Source of the DNA: Bordetella petrii
GTDB lineage: Bacteria; Pseudomonadota; Gammaproteobacteria; Burkholderiales; Burkholderiaceae_B
Direction of reading: 5' to 3'
Assembly (NCBI RefSeq): GCF_000067205.1
Contig: NC_010170.1
Location: 3,782,001-3,846,000, forward strand
DNA length: 64,000 nucleotides
The first letter of the stretch is position 1; each line of letters starts with the position of its first letter. The position numbers and the translations under genes were made by a program. The notes under the pieces were generated by a model, which saw nothing but the letters and a program-made list of their open reading frames with translations, searched no databases and was not told the DNA's origin. This document shows, in pieces, positions 28,438 through 36,740 of this stretch.

Positions 28438-28866
28438 ATGCCCCAAGAACCCGAGTTCACGCCACTGGCCGGCGGCTGCCAATGCGGCGCCATCCGTTAT
28501 GCGATCACGGCCCAACCCATGGTGGCGGCAACCTGCCACTGCCGCGATTGCCAGTACGCAAGCGGCGGCGGGCCGGCGCATGCGCTGGTGGTGGCCTCTT
28601 CCGCGCTGCAAGTGCTGCAGGGCCGGGCGCATGAACACCGCTATCGGAACGATTCCGGAAACACCATCATGCGCAGCTTCTGCCGCGATTGCGGCACGCC
28701 ACTGTTCGGAGGACCGGCAGATGCCAGCTATGCCATCGTGAAGGCCGGGTCGCTGGACGAGCCGGAGCGGTTCCGGGCCCGCATGGCGCTTTGGACAGAT
28801 TCCGCGCCCTCGTGGCACCACATCGACACCACGATACCGTGCTTTGCACGCAACTCGCCGGGCTGA
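28438..28866 (+). CDS. GFA/CENP-V domain zinc protein
   Basis: A 142-residue GFA-domain protein (glutathione-dependent formaldehyde-activating enzyme family). Zinc ligands are GGCQCG (C14, C16), CHCRDC (C33, C35, C38) and CRDC (C82, C85). Only some family members act on S-hydroxymethylglutathione, and most, including this one, have no known substrate. No formaldehyde dehydrogenase gene is nearby. A second GFA gene lies 2.1 kb downstream. The rest of the 28262-28437 gap shows only a C-rich stretch and no clear promoter. Confidence 0.85.
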   Translation: MPQEPEFTPLAGGCQCGAIRYAITAQPMVAATCHCRDCQYASGGGPAHALVVASSALQVLQGRAHEHRYRNDSGNTIMRSFCRDCGTPLFGGPADASYAIVKAGSLDEPERFRARMALWTDSAPSWHHIDTTIPCFARNSPG

Positions 28867-28881
28867 GGGGCCGGCCGCCCG

Positions 28882-28903
28882 GCGCCGCCCCGCGGGGCGG
28901 CGC
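28882..28903. terminator. GC-rich hairpin between convergent GFA and fba genes
   Basis: GCGCCGCCCC (28882-28891) and GGGGCGGCGC (28894-28903) form a tight hairpin in the 56-bp gap between two convergent genes. It may stop transcription from both sides, but neither side has a T-run. Confidence 0.45.
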
Positions 28904-28922
28904 TTGCCTGATCAGGCGGGGT

Positions 28923-29987
28923 TTACTGCACGACCTGGGTCAGCTTGCCGGCCGCGTATTGCTGGGCCATTTCGGTCAGCGGCAGCGGCTTGATCTTGCT
29001 GGCGTTGCCCGCAGTGCCGAACTGCGTGTAGCGCTGCACGCAAATGGCCTTGGCGGCGGCGCGCGCCGGCTTCAGGTATTCGCGCGGGTCGAACTTGCTG
29101 GGGTTTTCGGCGAAGAAGCGGCGAATGGCGCCGGTCATGGCCAGGCGGATGTCGGTATCGATGTTGACCTTGCGCACGCCGAACTTGATGGCTTCCTGGA
29201 TTTCTTCCACGGGCACGCCGTAGGTTTCTTTCATGTCGCCGCCGAATTCGCGAATTTCGGCCAGCAGCTCTTGCGGCACGCTGGAGCTGCCGTGCATGAC
29301 CAGGTGGGTATTGGGCAGGCGGGCGTGGATTTCCTTGATGCGCGAAATCGACAGGATGTCGCCGGTGGGCTTGCGAGTGAACTTGTAGGCGCCATGGCTG
29401 GTGCCGATGGCGATGGCCAGCGCGTCGAGCTGGGTCTTGCGCACGAAATCGGCGGCCTGCTCGGGGTCGGTGAGCAGTTGCTCGCGGGTCATGGTGCCTT
29501 CGGCGCCGTGGCCGTCTTCCTTGTCGCCCTTCATGGTTTCCAGCGAGCCCAGGCAGCCCAGTTCGCCTTCGACGGTGACGCCCAGCTTGTGGGCAATGTC
29601 GACCACCTTCTTGGTGACGTCGACGTTGTAGTCGTAGTCGGCGATGGTTTTGCCGTCTTCTTCCAGCGAACCGTCCATCATGACGCTGGAGAAGCCCAGA
29701 TCGATGGCGCCCTGGCAGACCTTGGGCGACTGGCCGTGGTCTTGGTGCATGACCACGGGAATGTGCGGATAGGATTCCACCGCGGCCTGGATCAGGTACT
29801 TCAGGAACCCTTCGCCCGCGTATTTGCGCGCGCCGGCCGAGGCCTGCATGATCACCGGGCTGTCGGTCTCGGCGGCGGCTTCCATGATGGCCTGAACCTG
29901 TTCCAGGTTGTTGACGTTGAACGCGGGAATGCCGTAGCCGTGCTCGGCGGCGTGGTCGAGCAACTGGCGCATGGAAACTAGGGCCAT
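28923..29987 (-). CDS. fba: Class II fructose-bisphosphate aldolase
   Basis: A 354-residue class II (zinc) aldolase, CbbA/Calvin subtype. Motifs include PVVMHQDHGQS (zinc histidines and catalytic aspartate region), ELGCLGSLE, and the C-terminal NIDTDIRLAMTGAIRR. GGAGG lies eight bases before the ATG at 29987. It acts in glycolysis and gluconeogenesis with the tkt-gap-pgk genes 17 kb away. It appears monocistronic: the next upstream gene on the strand is 230 bp off. Confidence 0.94.
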   Translation of the reverse strand: MALVSMRQLLDHAAEHGYGIPAFNVNNLEQVQAIMEAAAETDSPVIMQASAGARKYAGEGFLKYLIQAAVESYPHIPVVMHQDHGQSPKVCQGAIDLGFSSVMMDGSLEEDGKTIADYDYNVDVTKKVVDIAHKLGVTVEGELGCLGSLETMKGDKEDGHGAEGTMTREQLLTDPEQAADFVRKTQLDALAIAIGTSHGAYKFTRKPTGDILSISRIKEIHARLPNTHLVMHGSSSVPQELLAEIREFGGDMKETYGVPVEEIQEAIKFGVRKVNIDTDIRLAMTGAIRRFFAENPSKFDPREYLKPARAAAKAICVQRYTQFGTAGNASKIKPLPLTEMAQQYAAGKLTQVVQ

Positions 29988-30113
29988 GGGGTGGTCCTCC
30001 TGAATGGCAATGGAACGATTGGTTGAAGCCTTGCTGAATCAAGGGATTTTAGCTGGGATTGCGCCAACGCTCCCCGCCCGGGTGTCACGGGAGGTGTCAG
30101 GATGTCCCAGCCA

Positions 30114-30156
30114 CGGCCGCCGTGGCCGCGCGCCGCGCCGTGGCGGCCGCTTTTTT
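30114..30156 (+). terminator. Plus-strand terminator-like hairpin between two minus-strand genes
   Basis: CGGCCGCC (30114-30121) pairs with GGCGGCCG (30142-30149) and six Ts follow at 30151-30156. It would act on plus-strand transcripts, yet fba and the next gene are both on the minus strand. It may limit antisense transcription from upstream or may be chance. Confidence 0.3.
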
Positions 30157-30218
30157 CAGCCCTGGCCGACTGTAAACAACTCAACCAAGGGCCGGGAAAT
30201 AGCCCCTGCCATCCTGCT

Positions 30219-30653
30219 TCAGTCGTTCACCTCGCAGCCCACCGGCTCGCCGTCATCGAATTCGACGTCGTAGGTGTGTTCGGCGTCCCAGGGCACGGTG
30301 AACCACATTTCGTAGCCGTCGCCGCTTTCGTCGAACAGCCACACGGCCCGCAGCACCGCGCAGCCGGCCATGGCCTCGGCGGTCTGCTCGGGCAGCCAGC
30401 GGGCCGGATCGATGCCCTGTTTCAGCCAGAGTTCGGGCGAATAGTGATCCAGCAGGAAATCGGCCGCCGCCAGGACCTGATCGTCGAGCCGCGCCAGCAG
30501 ATCGCGCACCACGCGCGACGCCGACGGGTCGGGCGCCTGGCCGTCGGTCTGGATCATGACGTGGATAGGCGGGCGCCCCGGGCCGGCCGGGACGTTCTCG
30601 GCCGCCCACAGATCGGGGGCTTCGGGATCTTGCACGAAATTCAGCGCTGCCAT
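30219..30653 (-). CDS. Hypothetical acidic protein (DUF2004/DUF6985-like)
   Basis: A 144-residue soluble, acidic protein with no signal peptide. GGAGG lies eight bases before the ATG at 30653. The mid-region DLLARLDDQVLAAADFLLDHY and the C-terminal VPWDAEHTYDVEFDDGEPVG resemble DUF2004/DUF6985-type proteins of unknown role; this similarity is from memory. A 10-bp hairpin (30678-30700) lies just upstream. No operon partner. Confidence 0.65.
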   Translation of the reverse strand: MAALNFVQDPEAPDLWAAENVPAGPGRPPIHVMIQTDGQAPDPSASRVVRDLLARLDDQVLAAADFLLDHYSPELWLKQGIDPARWLPEQTAEAMAGCAVLRAVWLFDESGDGYEMWFTVPWDAEHTYDVEFDDGEPVGCEVND

Positions 30654-30677
30654 GATGCGGGCCTCCGGCCATGACGC

Positions 30678-30700
30678 GCCGGCCCGTGGAACGGGCCGGC
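30678..30700. promoter_or_regulatory. Ten-bp hairpin upstream of the hypothetical gene
   Basis: GCCGGCCCGT (30678-30687) pairs with ACGGGCCGGC (30691-30700) around a 3-nt loop, 25 bp before the minus-strand start at 30653. The rest of the 304-bp divergent gap (30654-30957) shows only a TATATT box at about 30921 ahead of the second GFA gene. Confidence 0.4.
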
Positions 30701-30957
30701 CAATATGGCCCATTTAAACAGAAGGCCGGCTGCCGGCGCCAGCCCGCGGCCGCAGCGCGGGGCCGCCGTACACCACGCGGCCGTGGTGCGAGGCGACCGC
30801 GCGCGGGCAATAGCGCGCTGCCACGTCGACCTGTTCAGCGAGGCAACCGCCTCATCGGCCAGGACCATGCGGACGGACGCCGTGCAACCGGACCGCCACA
30901 AACCGCGCCGCCCGCGCCGGTATATATTGAGGTTTCCTCTGTCCCCCGGAGCACGAC

Positions 30958-31365
30958 ATGCTGAGAGGATCCTGCCTGTGCAGCCGCGTGGCCTATGAGA
31001 TTTCCGGCCCGTTGACCCAGGCGCTGAACTGCCATTGCGAAATGTGCCGCAAGGCCCATGGCGCGGCGTTCCGCACGCGCGCCACCGTCCAGGCGAAAGA
31101 CTTCGCCTGGACGCGCGGTGAAAACGAGGTCACGTGGTACAGCTCGTCGCCCGGCAACTACCGCGGCTTCTGCAGCGCCTGCGGCACGCCACTGCTGTCG
31201 CGCTTTGACCAGAACCCCGCAGCCTACGGCCTGCCGCTGGGCGCCCTGGACGACAATCCCGGCATCAAGGCCACCTGCCACGTACACGTGGCCAGCAAGG
31301 CGCCCTGGCACGACATCACCGACGATCTGCCGCAGTACCCCGATGCGGGGCCCGGCCAGGAGTGA
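30958..31365 (+). CDS. GFA/CENP-V domain zinc protein
   Basis: A 135-residue GFA-family protein. Zinc cysteines are GSCLCS (C6, C8), NCHCEMC (C25, C27, C30) and FCSACG (C72, C75). It is only distantly similar to the other GFA protein at 28438, so the two are not a recent duplication. The CCCCGGAGCACGAC ribosome region and an upstream TATATT support the start. Substrate unknown. Confidence 0.85.
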   Translation: MLRGSCLCSRVAYEISGPLTQALNCHCEMCRKAHGAAFRTRATVQAKDFAWTRGENEVTWYSSSPGNYRGFCSACGTPLLSRFDQNPAAYGLPLGALDDNPGIKATCHVHVASKAPWHDITDDLPQYPDAGPGQE

Positions 31366-31748
31366 GCCTGTTGCGGCCGCTACGATAAGAAAGCCGCCGG
31401 ACGCCGGAAAACAGGATGCGGGAAAACCCTGGTCAAATGGGCGTGATTGGAGTATTATCTTGAGTTGTTCCGTGCATAAGTTTTGATCTATAAGCACGGC
31501 TGCCCTACCCCGCTTCTTCCGGCGCCACCTGCGCCGCGACCAAGCCGCGCCTCGCGCGCTTATTGCCCCCAGCGGCGTGAGTACCCGCCTCGGGTTCCGC
31601 AAGGTTCCCTGGCCCGTGCCCCCGTACCAGCCGGGACGTTTACGTTCCACCGCTGGCCCAAGTCCGCTTGGGTTCCGCGCAAGCCGCCCCCAGGCGGTGC
31701 GTGCGCCATGCCATGGCGCGCGTGCGCATCGACCAAGGAGAGTCACAT
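31366..31748 (+). promoter_or_regulatory. Long leader region of infA with a start-proximal hairpin
   Basis: This 383-bp gap has no convincing gene. Its first 130 bases are AT-richer, with a likely promoter near 31440-31500; the rest is GC-rich. A hairpin GCGCCATG/CATGGCGC (31703-31710, 31712-31719) ends 15 nt before the AAGGAG ribosome site at 31735-31740. A transcript starting in the AT-rich part would have a leader of roughly 250-300 nt. Leader control of infA is inferred. Confidence 0.4.
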
Positions 31749-32012
31749 ATGGCAAAAGAAGAACTGATCGAACTCGATGGCATCGTGGATGAAGTGCTGC
31801 CCGATAGCCGCTACCGCGTCACCCTGGACAACGGCATCGAAGTGGGCGCCTACGCCTCGGGCCGCATCCGCAAGCACCGCATCCGCATCCTGGCCGGCGA
31901 CCGCGTCACCCTGGAAATGTCGCCCTACGACCTGACCAAAGGTCGCATCAACTTCCGCCACAAAGACGAGCGCGCGCCCCATACCTCGCGTCCGCCGCAA
32001 CGCCGCCGCTAA
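31749..32012 (+). CDS. infA: Translation initiation factor IF-1 (long form)
   Basis: An 87-residue IF-1, an S1-like OB-fold protein that occupies the 30S A site during initiation. The motifs MAKEELIELDGIVDEVLPDSRYRV and ITLEMSPYDLTKGRI-type C-terminal strand are clear. It is about 15 residues longer than the 72-residue E. coli form, with a basic tail (ERAPHTSRPPQRRR). Betaproteobacteria commonly carry such a stand-alone infA in addition to the ribosomal-operon copy. AAGGAG lies eight bases before the ATG. Confidence 0.92.
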   Translation: MAKEELIELDGIVDEVLPDSRYRVTLDNGIEVGAYASGRIRKHRIRILAGDRVTLEMSPYDLTKGRINFRHKDERAPHTSRPPQRRR

Positions 32013-32048
32013 GCGGCTAAGCGCCTCCTCGGGCCCGGCACGCCCCGC

Positions 32049-32348
32049 ATGTCCCTTGCCATGGATACGTCCGAATCGCTCCAGGCCGCCGCCCAGCATG
32101 TGGCCCAGGCCCGGCGCGTGGTCGTACAAGGCGAACAGGGTCTGCAGCTGCTGCGGCAATCGCGCGCCGCCTTCATTCATAGCCTGCGCGCCACCGGCCT
32201 GACCTACGCCCAGGCCCGCATCAAATACGACAATTGCGTTGAAGAGCAACGCCGCCTGCACGAGGCGGCTGTGCACGACCTGCAATATGCCGAAAGGCGC
32301 TACCAGCGCCTGTCGTCTTCCACCCCGGTTTCCAGCGCCGACGCCTGA
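32049..32348 (+). CDS. Hypothetical helical protein
   Basis: A 99-residue protein rich in Q, A, R and E, probably helical or coiled coil throughout (AQHVAQARRVVVQGEQGLQLL, CVEEQRRLHEAAVHDLQYAERR). No signal peptide or known motif. It follows infA by 36 nt on the same strand and may be co-transcribed. An ATG at 32061 is an alternative start. Confidence 0.6.
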   Translation: MSLAMDTSESLQAAAQHVAQARRVVVQGEQGLQLLRQSRAAFIHSLRATGLTYAQARIKYDNCVEEQRRLHEAAVHDLQYAERRYQRLSSSTPVSSADA

Positions 32349-32371
32349 CGGGCCCGCGGCCCGCCCCGCCG

Positions 32372-33097
32372 CTACGGCCGCGGCGGCGTGTCCAGGTCGG
32401 ACAGGTGGTCTACATAGACCAGGCCCGCCCGCTCCAGCGCCGGGCGCATGCCATAAATATCCAGTCCCAGTTCGCCCGCCGCCAGGCGCGCGCGGTTGAC
32501 GGCTTCTTTGCGCAGCCGCGTGTCGCAGGCATCGGCCACCGCCGCCGCCTGTACGCGCGGCACCACGCATACGCCGTCGTCGTCGGCGACGATCACGTCG
32601 CCTGCATGCACCAGCGCGCCGGCGCACACTACCGGCAGGTTCACCGAACCCGGCGTGGCCTTGATGGTGCCCTTGGCCGAGACGGCGCGCGACCATACCG
32701 GGAACGCCATGGCCGTCAGCGCCTGCACATCGCGGCAGCCCGCGTCGATGACCAGCCCGGCCACGCCGCGCGCGCGCAGCGAAGTCGCGAGCAATTCACC
32801 GAACATGCCGTCGCGGTTCTCGGCGCTGCAGGCCACCACCAGCACGTCGCCGGGCTGGCACAGCTCGGCCGCCACGTGCAGCATCCAATTGTCGCCGGGG
32901 TGCGCCAGCACCGTCACCGCGCTGCCGGCAATGGCCGCGCCCGCGTAAATGGGCCGCATGCCGGGTTGCAGCAGCCCCGCGCGGCCTTGCGCCTCGTGCG
33001 CGGTGGCCACGCCGGCCCGGCCCAGGCGCGCCACCACGCCGGCCTCGGCGCGCTCGATATGGCGCACCGCTATCTGGCGCGAAGGCACGACGCTCAT
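32372..33097 (-). CDS. galC: 4-carboxy-4-hydroxy-2-oxoadipate aldolase (GalC/LigK-like)
   Basis: A 241-residue RraA-fold protein of the HMG/CHA aldolase group, which splits 4-carboxy-4-hydroxy-2-oxoadipate to pyruvate and oxaloacetate, the last step of the gallate/protocatechuate 4,5-cleavage route. The metal/active-site block VIDAGCRDVQALTAM includes the conserved Arg-Asp. Its ATG at 33097 overlaps the GalB-like stop (ATGA), which supports the aldolase role over an RNase E regulator. No ring-cleavage dioxygenase is in the window. Confidence 0.83.
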   Translation of the reverse strand: MSVVPSRQIAVRHIERAEAGVVARLGRAGVATAHEAQGRAGLLQPGMRPIYAGAAIAGSAVTVLAHPGDNWMLHVAAELCQPGDVLVVACSAENRDGMFGELLATSLRARGVAGLVIDAGCRDVQALTAMAFPVWSRAVSAKGTIKATPGSVNLPVVCAGALVHAGDVIVADDDGVCVVPRVQAAAVADACDTRLRKEAVNRARLAAGELGLDIYGMRPALERAGLVYVDHLSDLDTPPRP

Positions 33098-33813
33098 GCC
33101 AGCTCCCCCGTCACTTGCGGGAACACCCGCTGGTAGGCCTCGGCGTAGCGGATCTTCGCATCCGAATTGCGCGAGGCCTGCACGCCGCGCTGCAGGGCCA
33201 CGCGCGTGTAGTATTCCCACAGGTGCTCCTGCGCCGCCATCAGCTCGAAGGCCTGGCGCTTCTTGTCCCACACCTCGGTAATGTCCAGCAGCACCTGCGG
33301 CTTCCATTCGCATTGCTCGGGCTGGTGCGGTTCGAACAGGAACACGGGCGGCGCGCCCAGCACCGGCTCACCCGGCGCAGGGCCATGAGCCTGGGCGATG
33401 ATGCGCGCCTCCTGCGCCACGTGCGTGGCCAAGGGGTGATCGAAGTTGTACGGGTCGCGCTGCGAATGCGTCAGCACGAAAGCCGGCCGCAACTCGCGGT
33501 AGATGTCCGCCAATTGGAACAGGGCCTCGTCCGATACGCGCAGCGGGTAGTCGCCCAGGTCCAGAAAGCGGATTTGCGCCCCCAGCACCTCGGCCGCGCG
33601 TTCGGCCTCGGCGCGGCGGTCCTGCTTGACGCGCTCCAGCGTCATGCCGGGCTGGCGCCACAGCTTGGCCGATTCGCCGCGTTCGCCGAACGACAGGCAC
33701 ACCACGGTCATCGTCCAGCCACGCTGCGCATACAGGGCAATGGCCCCGCCGGCACGCCAGACGAAATCGGCCGAATGGGCGCTGACCACCAGGCCGTGCT
33801 TCGATGTTTGCAT
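33094..33813 (-). CDS. galB: 4-oxalomesaconate hydratase (GalB-like, PIG-L fold)
   Basis: A 239-residue PIG-L/LmbE-family metalloprotein. The metal motif is AHSAD (H13, D16; usually AHPDD) and further histidines are in THSQRDPYNFDHPLATH. GalB, a PIG-L protein unrelated to LigJ, hydrates 4-oxalomesaconate to the substrate of GalC, which is encoded immediately downstream with a 4-nt overlap. That pairing drives the call; a plain deacetylase is less likely. Confidence 0.82.
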   Translation of the reverse strand: MQTSKHGLVVSAHSADFVWRAGGAIALYAQRGWTMTVVCLSFGERGESAKLWRQPGMTLERVKQDRRAEAERAAEVLGAQIRFLDLGDYPLRVSDEALFQLADIYRELRPAFVLTHSQRDPYNFDHPLATHVAQEARIIAQAHGPAPGEPVLGAPPVFLFEPHQPEQCEWKPQVLLDITEVWDKKRQAFELMAAQEHLWEYYTRVALQRGVQASRNSDAKIRYAEAYQRVFPQVTGELA

Positions 33814-33871
33814 TGCAGAGTCTCTCGCTAATCTGATGAAGGCGGCATCGCGCCGCCTTCCGGTTGTGCGC

Positions 33872-34873
33872 TCAATCGGCCTTGATGCCGGCCTGCTTGA
33901 TCACCTTGCTCCATTTCGCGGTCTCGCCGGCCACGAACGTGCCGAACTGCGCGGCCGCGCCCGGCGTGGGCACCGCCCCCAGCTCGGACAGGCGCTTCTG
34001 CACCGCGGGGTCATTCAACGCCTTTTGCAAGGCGCCATTCAGGCGCCGCACCACCGGCTCGGGCAGGCCGCGCGGGCCGACCAGGCCCCACCACACCGTG
34101 GCCACCGCATGCGGCAGACCCAGCGAGGCCGTAGTGGGCACGCCGGGCAGCAGCGCCGCCGGCTGGGCATTCAGCACAGCCAGCGCGCGCAGCTTGCCGG
34201 CCTGGATGTGCGAAATCACCTCCAGCGGGTTGATCGACATGAAATCGATGCGCTGGCCCAGCAAGTCGGTAATGGCCGGCGCTCCGCCCTTGTACGGCAC
34301 GTGCAGCGCGTCGAAGCCGCCTTCGGCCTTCAGCAGCTCGCTGGCCAGGTGACCGGAACTGCCGTTGCCGGCCGACGCATAGGTCAGCGTACCGGGATGC
34401 GCCTTGCCGTAGGCAATGAGGTCCTTCAAGCTCTTGGCGGGCGACGGCTGCGGCACCACCACAACCAGCGGCGCGTAGCCGATGCTGCCCACCGGAGTGA
34501 AGTCGTGGGCAGGATCGAAACTCAGCTTGGAAAACAGCGATGCATTGCTGGCCAGCGTATTGGATGCCGTCAGCAGCGTGTAGCCGTCGGGGTCGGCCTG
34601 CGCCACCGCGCCCATGCCGATGTTGGTGGCGGCGCCCGGACGGTTGTCGACAAGGATGGGCTGGCCCAGCGCCTCGCCCATTTTCTCGCCCACCAGCCGG
34701 GTCACGATGTCCACGCCGCCGCCGGCGGCATACGGCACCACGATGCGGATCGGGTGGGATGGAAAGTCGGCGGCGTGGGCGGCCGTGCCGGCCAGGGCGC
34801 CGGCCAGCCCCAGGGCGGCGGCCAGGCCGCGCCAGGCGCCGGTATAGGTTTTTTTCTGGCGGTCTCGTGCCAT
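33872..34873 (-). CDS. Bug-family tripartite tricarboxylate transporter binding protein
   Basis: A 333-residue Bug receptor. The signal peptide ends TAAHAADFPSHP near residue 35. Mature motifs are IRIVVPYAAGGGVDIVTR and NRPGAATNIGMGAVAQADPDGYT. It is first in a Bug-galB-galC operon, divergent from a LysR gene, so it may bind an aromatic acid such as gallate or protocatechuate, or a ring-cleavage product. The ligand is inferred. Confidence 0.87.
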   Translation of the reverse strand: MARDRQKKTYTGAWRGLAAALGLAGALAGTAAHAADFPSHPIRIVVPYAAGGGVDIVTRLVGEKMGEALGQPILVDNRPGAATNIGMGAVAQADPDGYTLLTASNTLASNASLFSKLSFDPAHDFTPVGSIGYAPLVVVVPQPSPAKSLKDLIAYGKAHPGTLTYASAGNGSSGHLASELLKAEGGFDALHVPYKGGAPAITDLLGQRIDFMSINPLEVISHIQAGKLRALAVLNAQPAALLPGVPTTASLGLPHAVATVWWGLVGPRGLPEPVVRRLNGALQKALNDPAVQKRLSELGAVPTPGAAAQFGTFVAGETAKWSKVIKQAGIKAD

Positions 34874-34981
34874 GCGGGTCTCCTGTGGGGGTCTCCTGTT
34901 GTGGTTTGAAGATGATGGCCCGCGCGATTAATATCGTCCAATACCGTTTTTGGCTTGTATTTATTTGAAAACCAAATAGCT
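34874..34981. promoter_or_regulatory. Divergent Bug/LysR promoter region
   Basis: A 108-bp gap with an AT-rich block at about 34927-34978. The imperfect inverted repeat TTTTTGGC...AACCAAAT (about 34948-34978) is a plausible LysR-type site controlling both directions. Assignment rests on position only. Confidence 0.4.
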
Positions 34982-35875
34982 ATGGATTTCCGCCAACTCC
35001 GCTATTTTGTCGCGGTGGCCGAAGAGCTCAGCTTCAGCGGCGCCGCGCGCCGCCTGCATGTCAGCCAGCCGCCGCTCAGCCTGCAGATCAAGGCGCTGGA
35101 AGAAGAACTGGGCTCGGTGCTGCTGAACCGCAACAACCGCAAGGTAGAACTCACCGAGGCGGGCACGCTGTTCCTGGAACAGGCACGTCGTGCCCTGGCC
35201 TACCTGGAACGCGCCGGCGACGTGGTGCGCCAGGCCGCGCGCGGCGAAGCCGGCGAACTGCGCGTCTCGTTCACCGCATCGGTGCCCATGTTCGAGGCCT
35301 TTCCGCAGATCGTGCAGGCTTTCCGCGCGCGCCACCCGGGCGCGCGGGCCGACCTGATCCACCTGTCTACCGGACAGCAGTTGCGCGCGCTGGCCGACAA
35401 GAGCGTGGACATCGGCTTCCTGCGCCCGTCGCCCCTGTTCGAGCCGCCGGCCAACATTGCCGTGGCTCAGCTGTGGACCGACCGCCTGGTGGCGGTGCTG
35501 CCCGCCGGCCACGCCCTGGCGCGCCGGCCCGGGCCGCTGCCCATGGCCGCGCTGGCCGACGAGTCGTTCATTCTGTTTCCGCGCGGGCTGGGCTGCGGCC
35601 TGTTCGAGCATGTGACGGTGCTGGCCAGCCGCGCCGGTTTCGCCCCCCATGTGCGGCAAGAGGCCCGAGAAGGCGCCACCATCATCGGCCTGGTGGCGGC
35701 GGGCATGGGCATTTCGGTGCTGCCTGACACCTATATGAAAACCGGCATCCCGGGCGTGACGTACTGTGCGCTGGATACGCGCGACGCCGCCAGCCGCGTG
35801 CTGCTGGCCTACCGCGCCGACGATGCCGCGCCGCTGCTGCGGCGCTTTCGCGAGACCGCGCTTACGGGCGTTTGA
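34982..35875 (+). CDS. LysR-family regulator of the gal-type operon
   Basis: A 297-residue LysR regulator. The helix-turn-helix region is YFVAVAEELSFSGAARRLHVSQPPLSLQIKALEEEL, then the effector domain. This N-terminus matches the BenM/CatR-like subgroup that senses aromatic metabolites. The ATG at 34982 gives the standard start MDFRQLRYF. It is divergent from the Bug-galB-galC operon and is its likely activator. The 3' end overlaps the convergent peptidase gene by 14 nt. Confidence 0.88.
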   Translation: MDFRQLRYFVAVAEELSFSGAARRLHVSQPPLSLQIKALEEELGSVLLNRNNRKVELTEAGTLFLEQARRALAYLERAGDVVRQAARGEAGELRVSFTASVPMFEAFPQIVQAFRARHPGARADLIHLSTGQQLRALADKSVDIGFLRPSPLFEPPANIAVAQLWTDRLVAVLPAGHALARRPGPLPMAALADESFILFPRGLGCGLFEHVTVLASRAGFAPHVRQEAREGATIIGLVAAGMGISVLPDTYMKTGIPGVTYCALDTRDAASRVLLAYRADDAAPLLRRFRETALTGV

Positions 35876-36740
35876 CCGCGCCGATGAAAATGGCCGGATC
35901 GACCCGCGTGGCGTTCAGGCTGACGTTCCAGTGCAGGTGCGGCCCGGTGGCGCGGCCGGTGCTGCCCACCTTGCCAACCACGGCGCCGCGCGCCACCTCG
36001 TCACCCACCTTCACGTCGATGGACGACAAGTGGCAGAACATGCTGATGAAGCCCTGCCCGTGGTCGACGAACACCGTGTTGCCATTGAAGAAATAGTTGC
36101 CCACCAGCACCACGCGACCCGCCGCCGGCGCCCTGACCGGCGTGCCCGCCGGCACGGCGAAGTCCAGCCCCGAATGCGGGTTGCGCTCTTGCCCGTTGAA
36201 AAAACGCCGCAGCCCGAACGGGCTGGACAGCCGTCCGCTGACGGGCGGATCGAGCATGACGTTGCTGGGAATGACGCCGTCGCGAAAGGCGGCGTAGGCG
36301 GCCAGTTGCAGATCGAGCTCGCGCTCGATGCGCTTGAGGTCGTCGGGGTCGGGCGTGACCTGCCGGCGGTTCTTCAGCTTGATGTGCTGTGCGGCGTATT
36401 CTTTGGAGCCTACCTGGAACGCCACCGGCGCGCCGCCTTGCACTTGCAGGGTGTGCCGGCCCGGCTTGGCATCCAGCGCGATGCCCACCACGGCGATCCA
36501 TTGCCCGTCGCTGTCGCGCAGCACCATGACCCGGTGGCCGCCGTAGCTGGCCTGGGGCGCGCGCTCGGCCGTGCCCAGCGCCACGACCGCGACCCCGCCG
36601 GGCACCGGCACGTCGAGCTTGCGGCTGATATAGCCCTGCGCATGCGCGGCCGCGGCAACGGCACAGGCCGCGGCCAGCAAGACCAGCCGGCCGGCCACGC
36701 GACCCAGGCGCGGGCGCAGCGAAAGACGCGCTACATGCAC
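35862..36740 (-). CDS. M23-family peptidase, periplasmic
   Basis: A 292-residue secreted protein with an M23/LytM domain at about residues 170-275. Zinc and catalytic motifs are NPHSGLDF (HxxxD) and GPHLHWN (HxH). An N-terminal signal peptide (RLVLLAAACAVAAAAHAQG) is followed by a domain of about 120 residues. Both metal motifs are intact, so it may cleave peptidoglycan cross-links. No ATG fits; the GTG at 36740, overlapping the upstream lipoprotein stop by 10 nt, is the best start and implies coupled translation. Confidence 0.85.
   Translation of the reverse strand: MHVARLSLRPRLGRVAGRLVLLAAACAVAAAAHAQGYISRKLDVPVPGGVAVVALGTAERAPQASYGGHRVMVLRDSDGQWIAVVGIALDAKPGRHTLQVQGGAPVAFQVGSKEYAAQHIKLKNRRQVTPDPDDLKRIERELDLQLAAYAAFRDGVIPSNVMLDPPVSGRLSSPFGLRRFFNGQERNPHSGLDFAVPAGTPVRAPAAGRVVLVGNYFFNGNTVFVDHGQGFISMFCHLSSIDVKVGDEVARGAVVGKVGSTGRATGPHLHWNVSLNATRVDPAIFIGAVKRP

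Noticed and set aside
30641..30957. Short minus-strand frames between the hypothetical gene and the second GFA gene
   Set aside because: No ribosome site, no conserved motif; the stretch behaves as a divergent control region.
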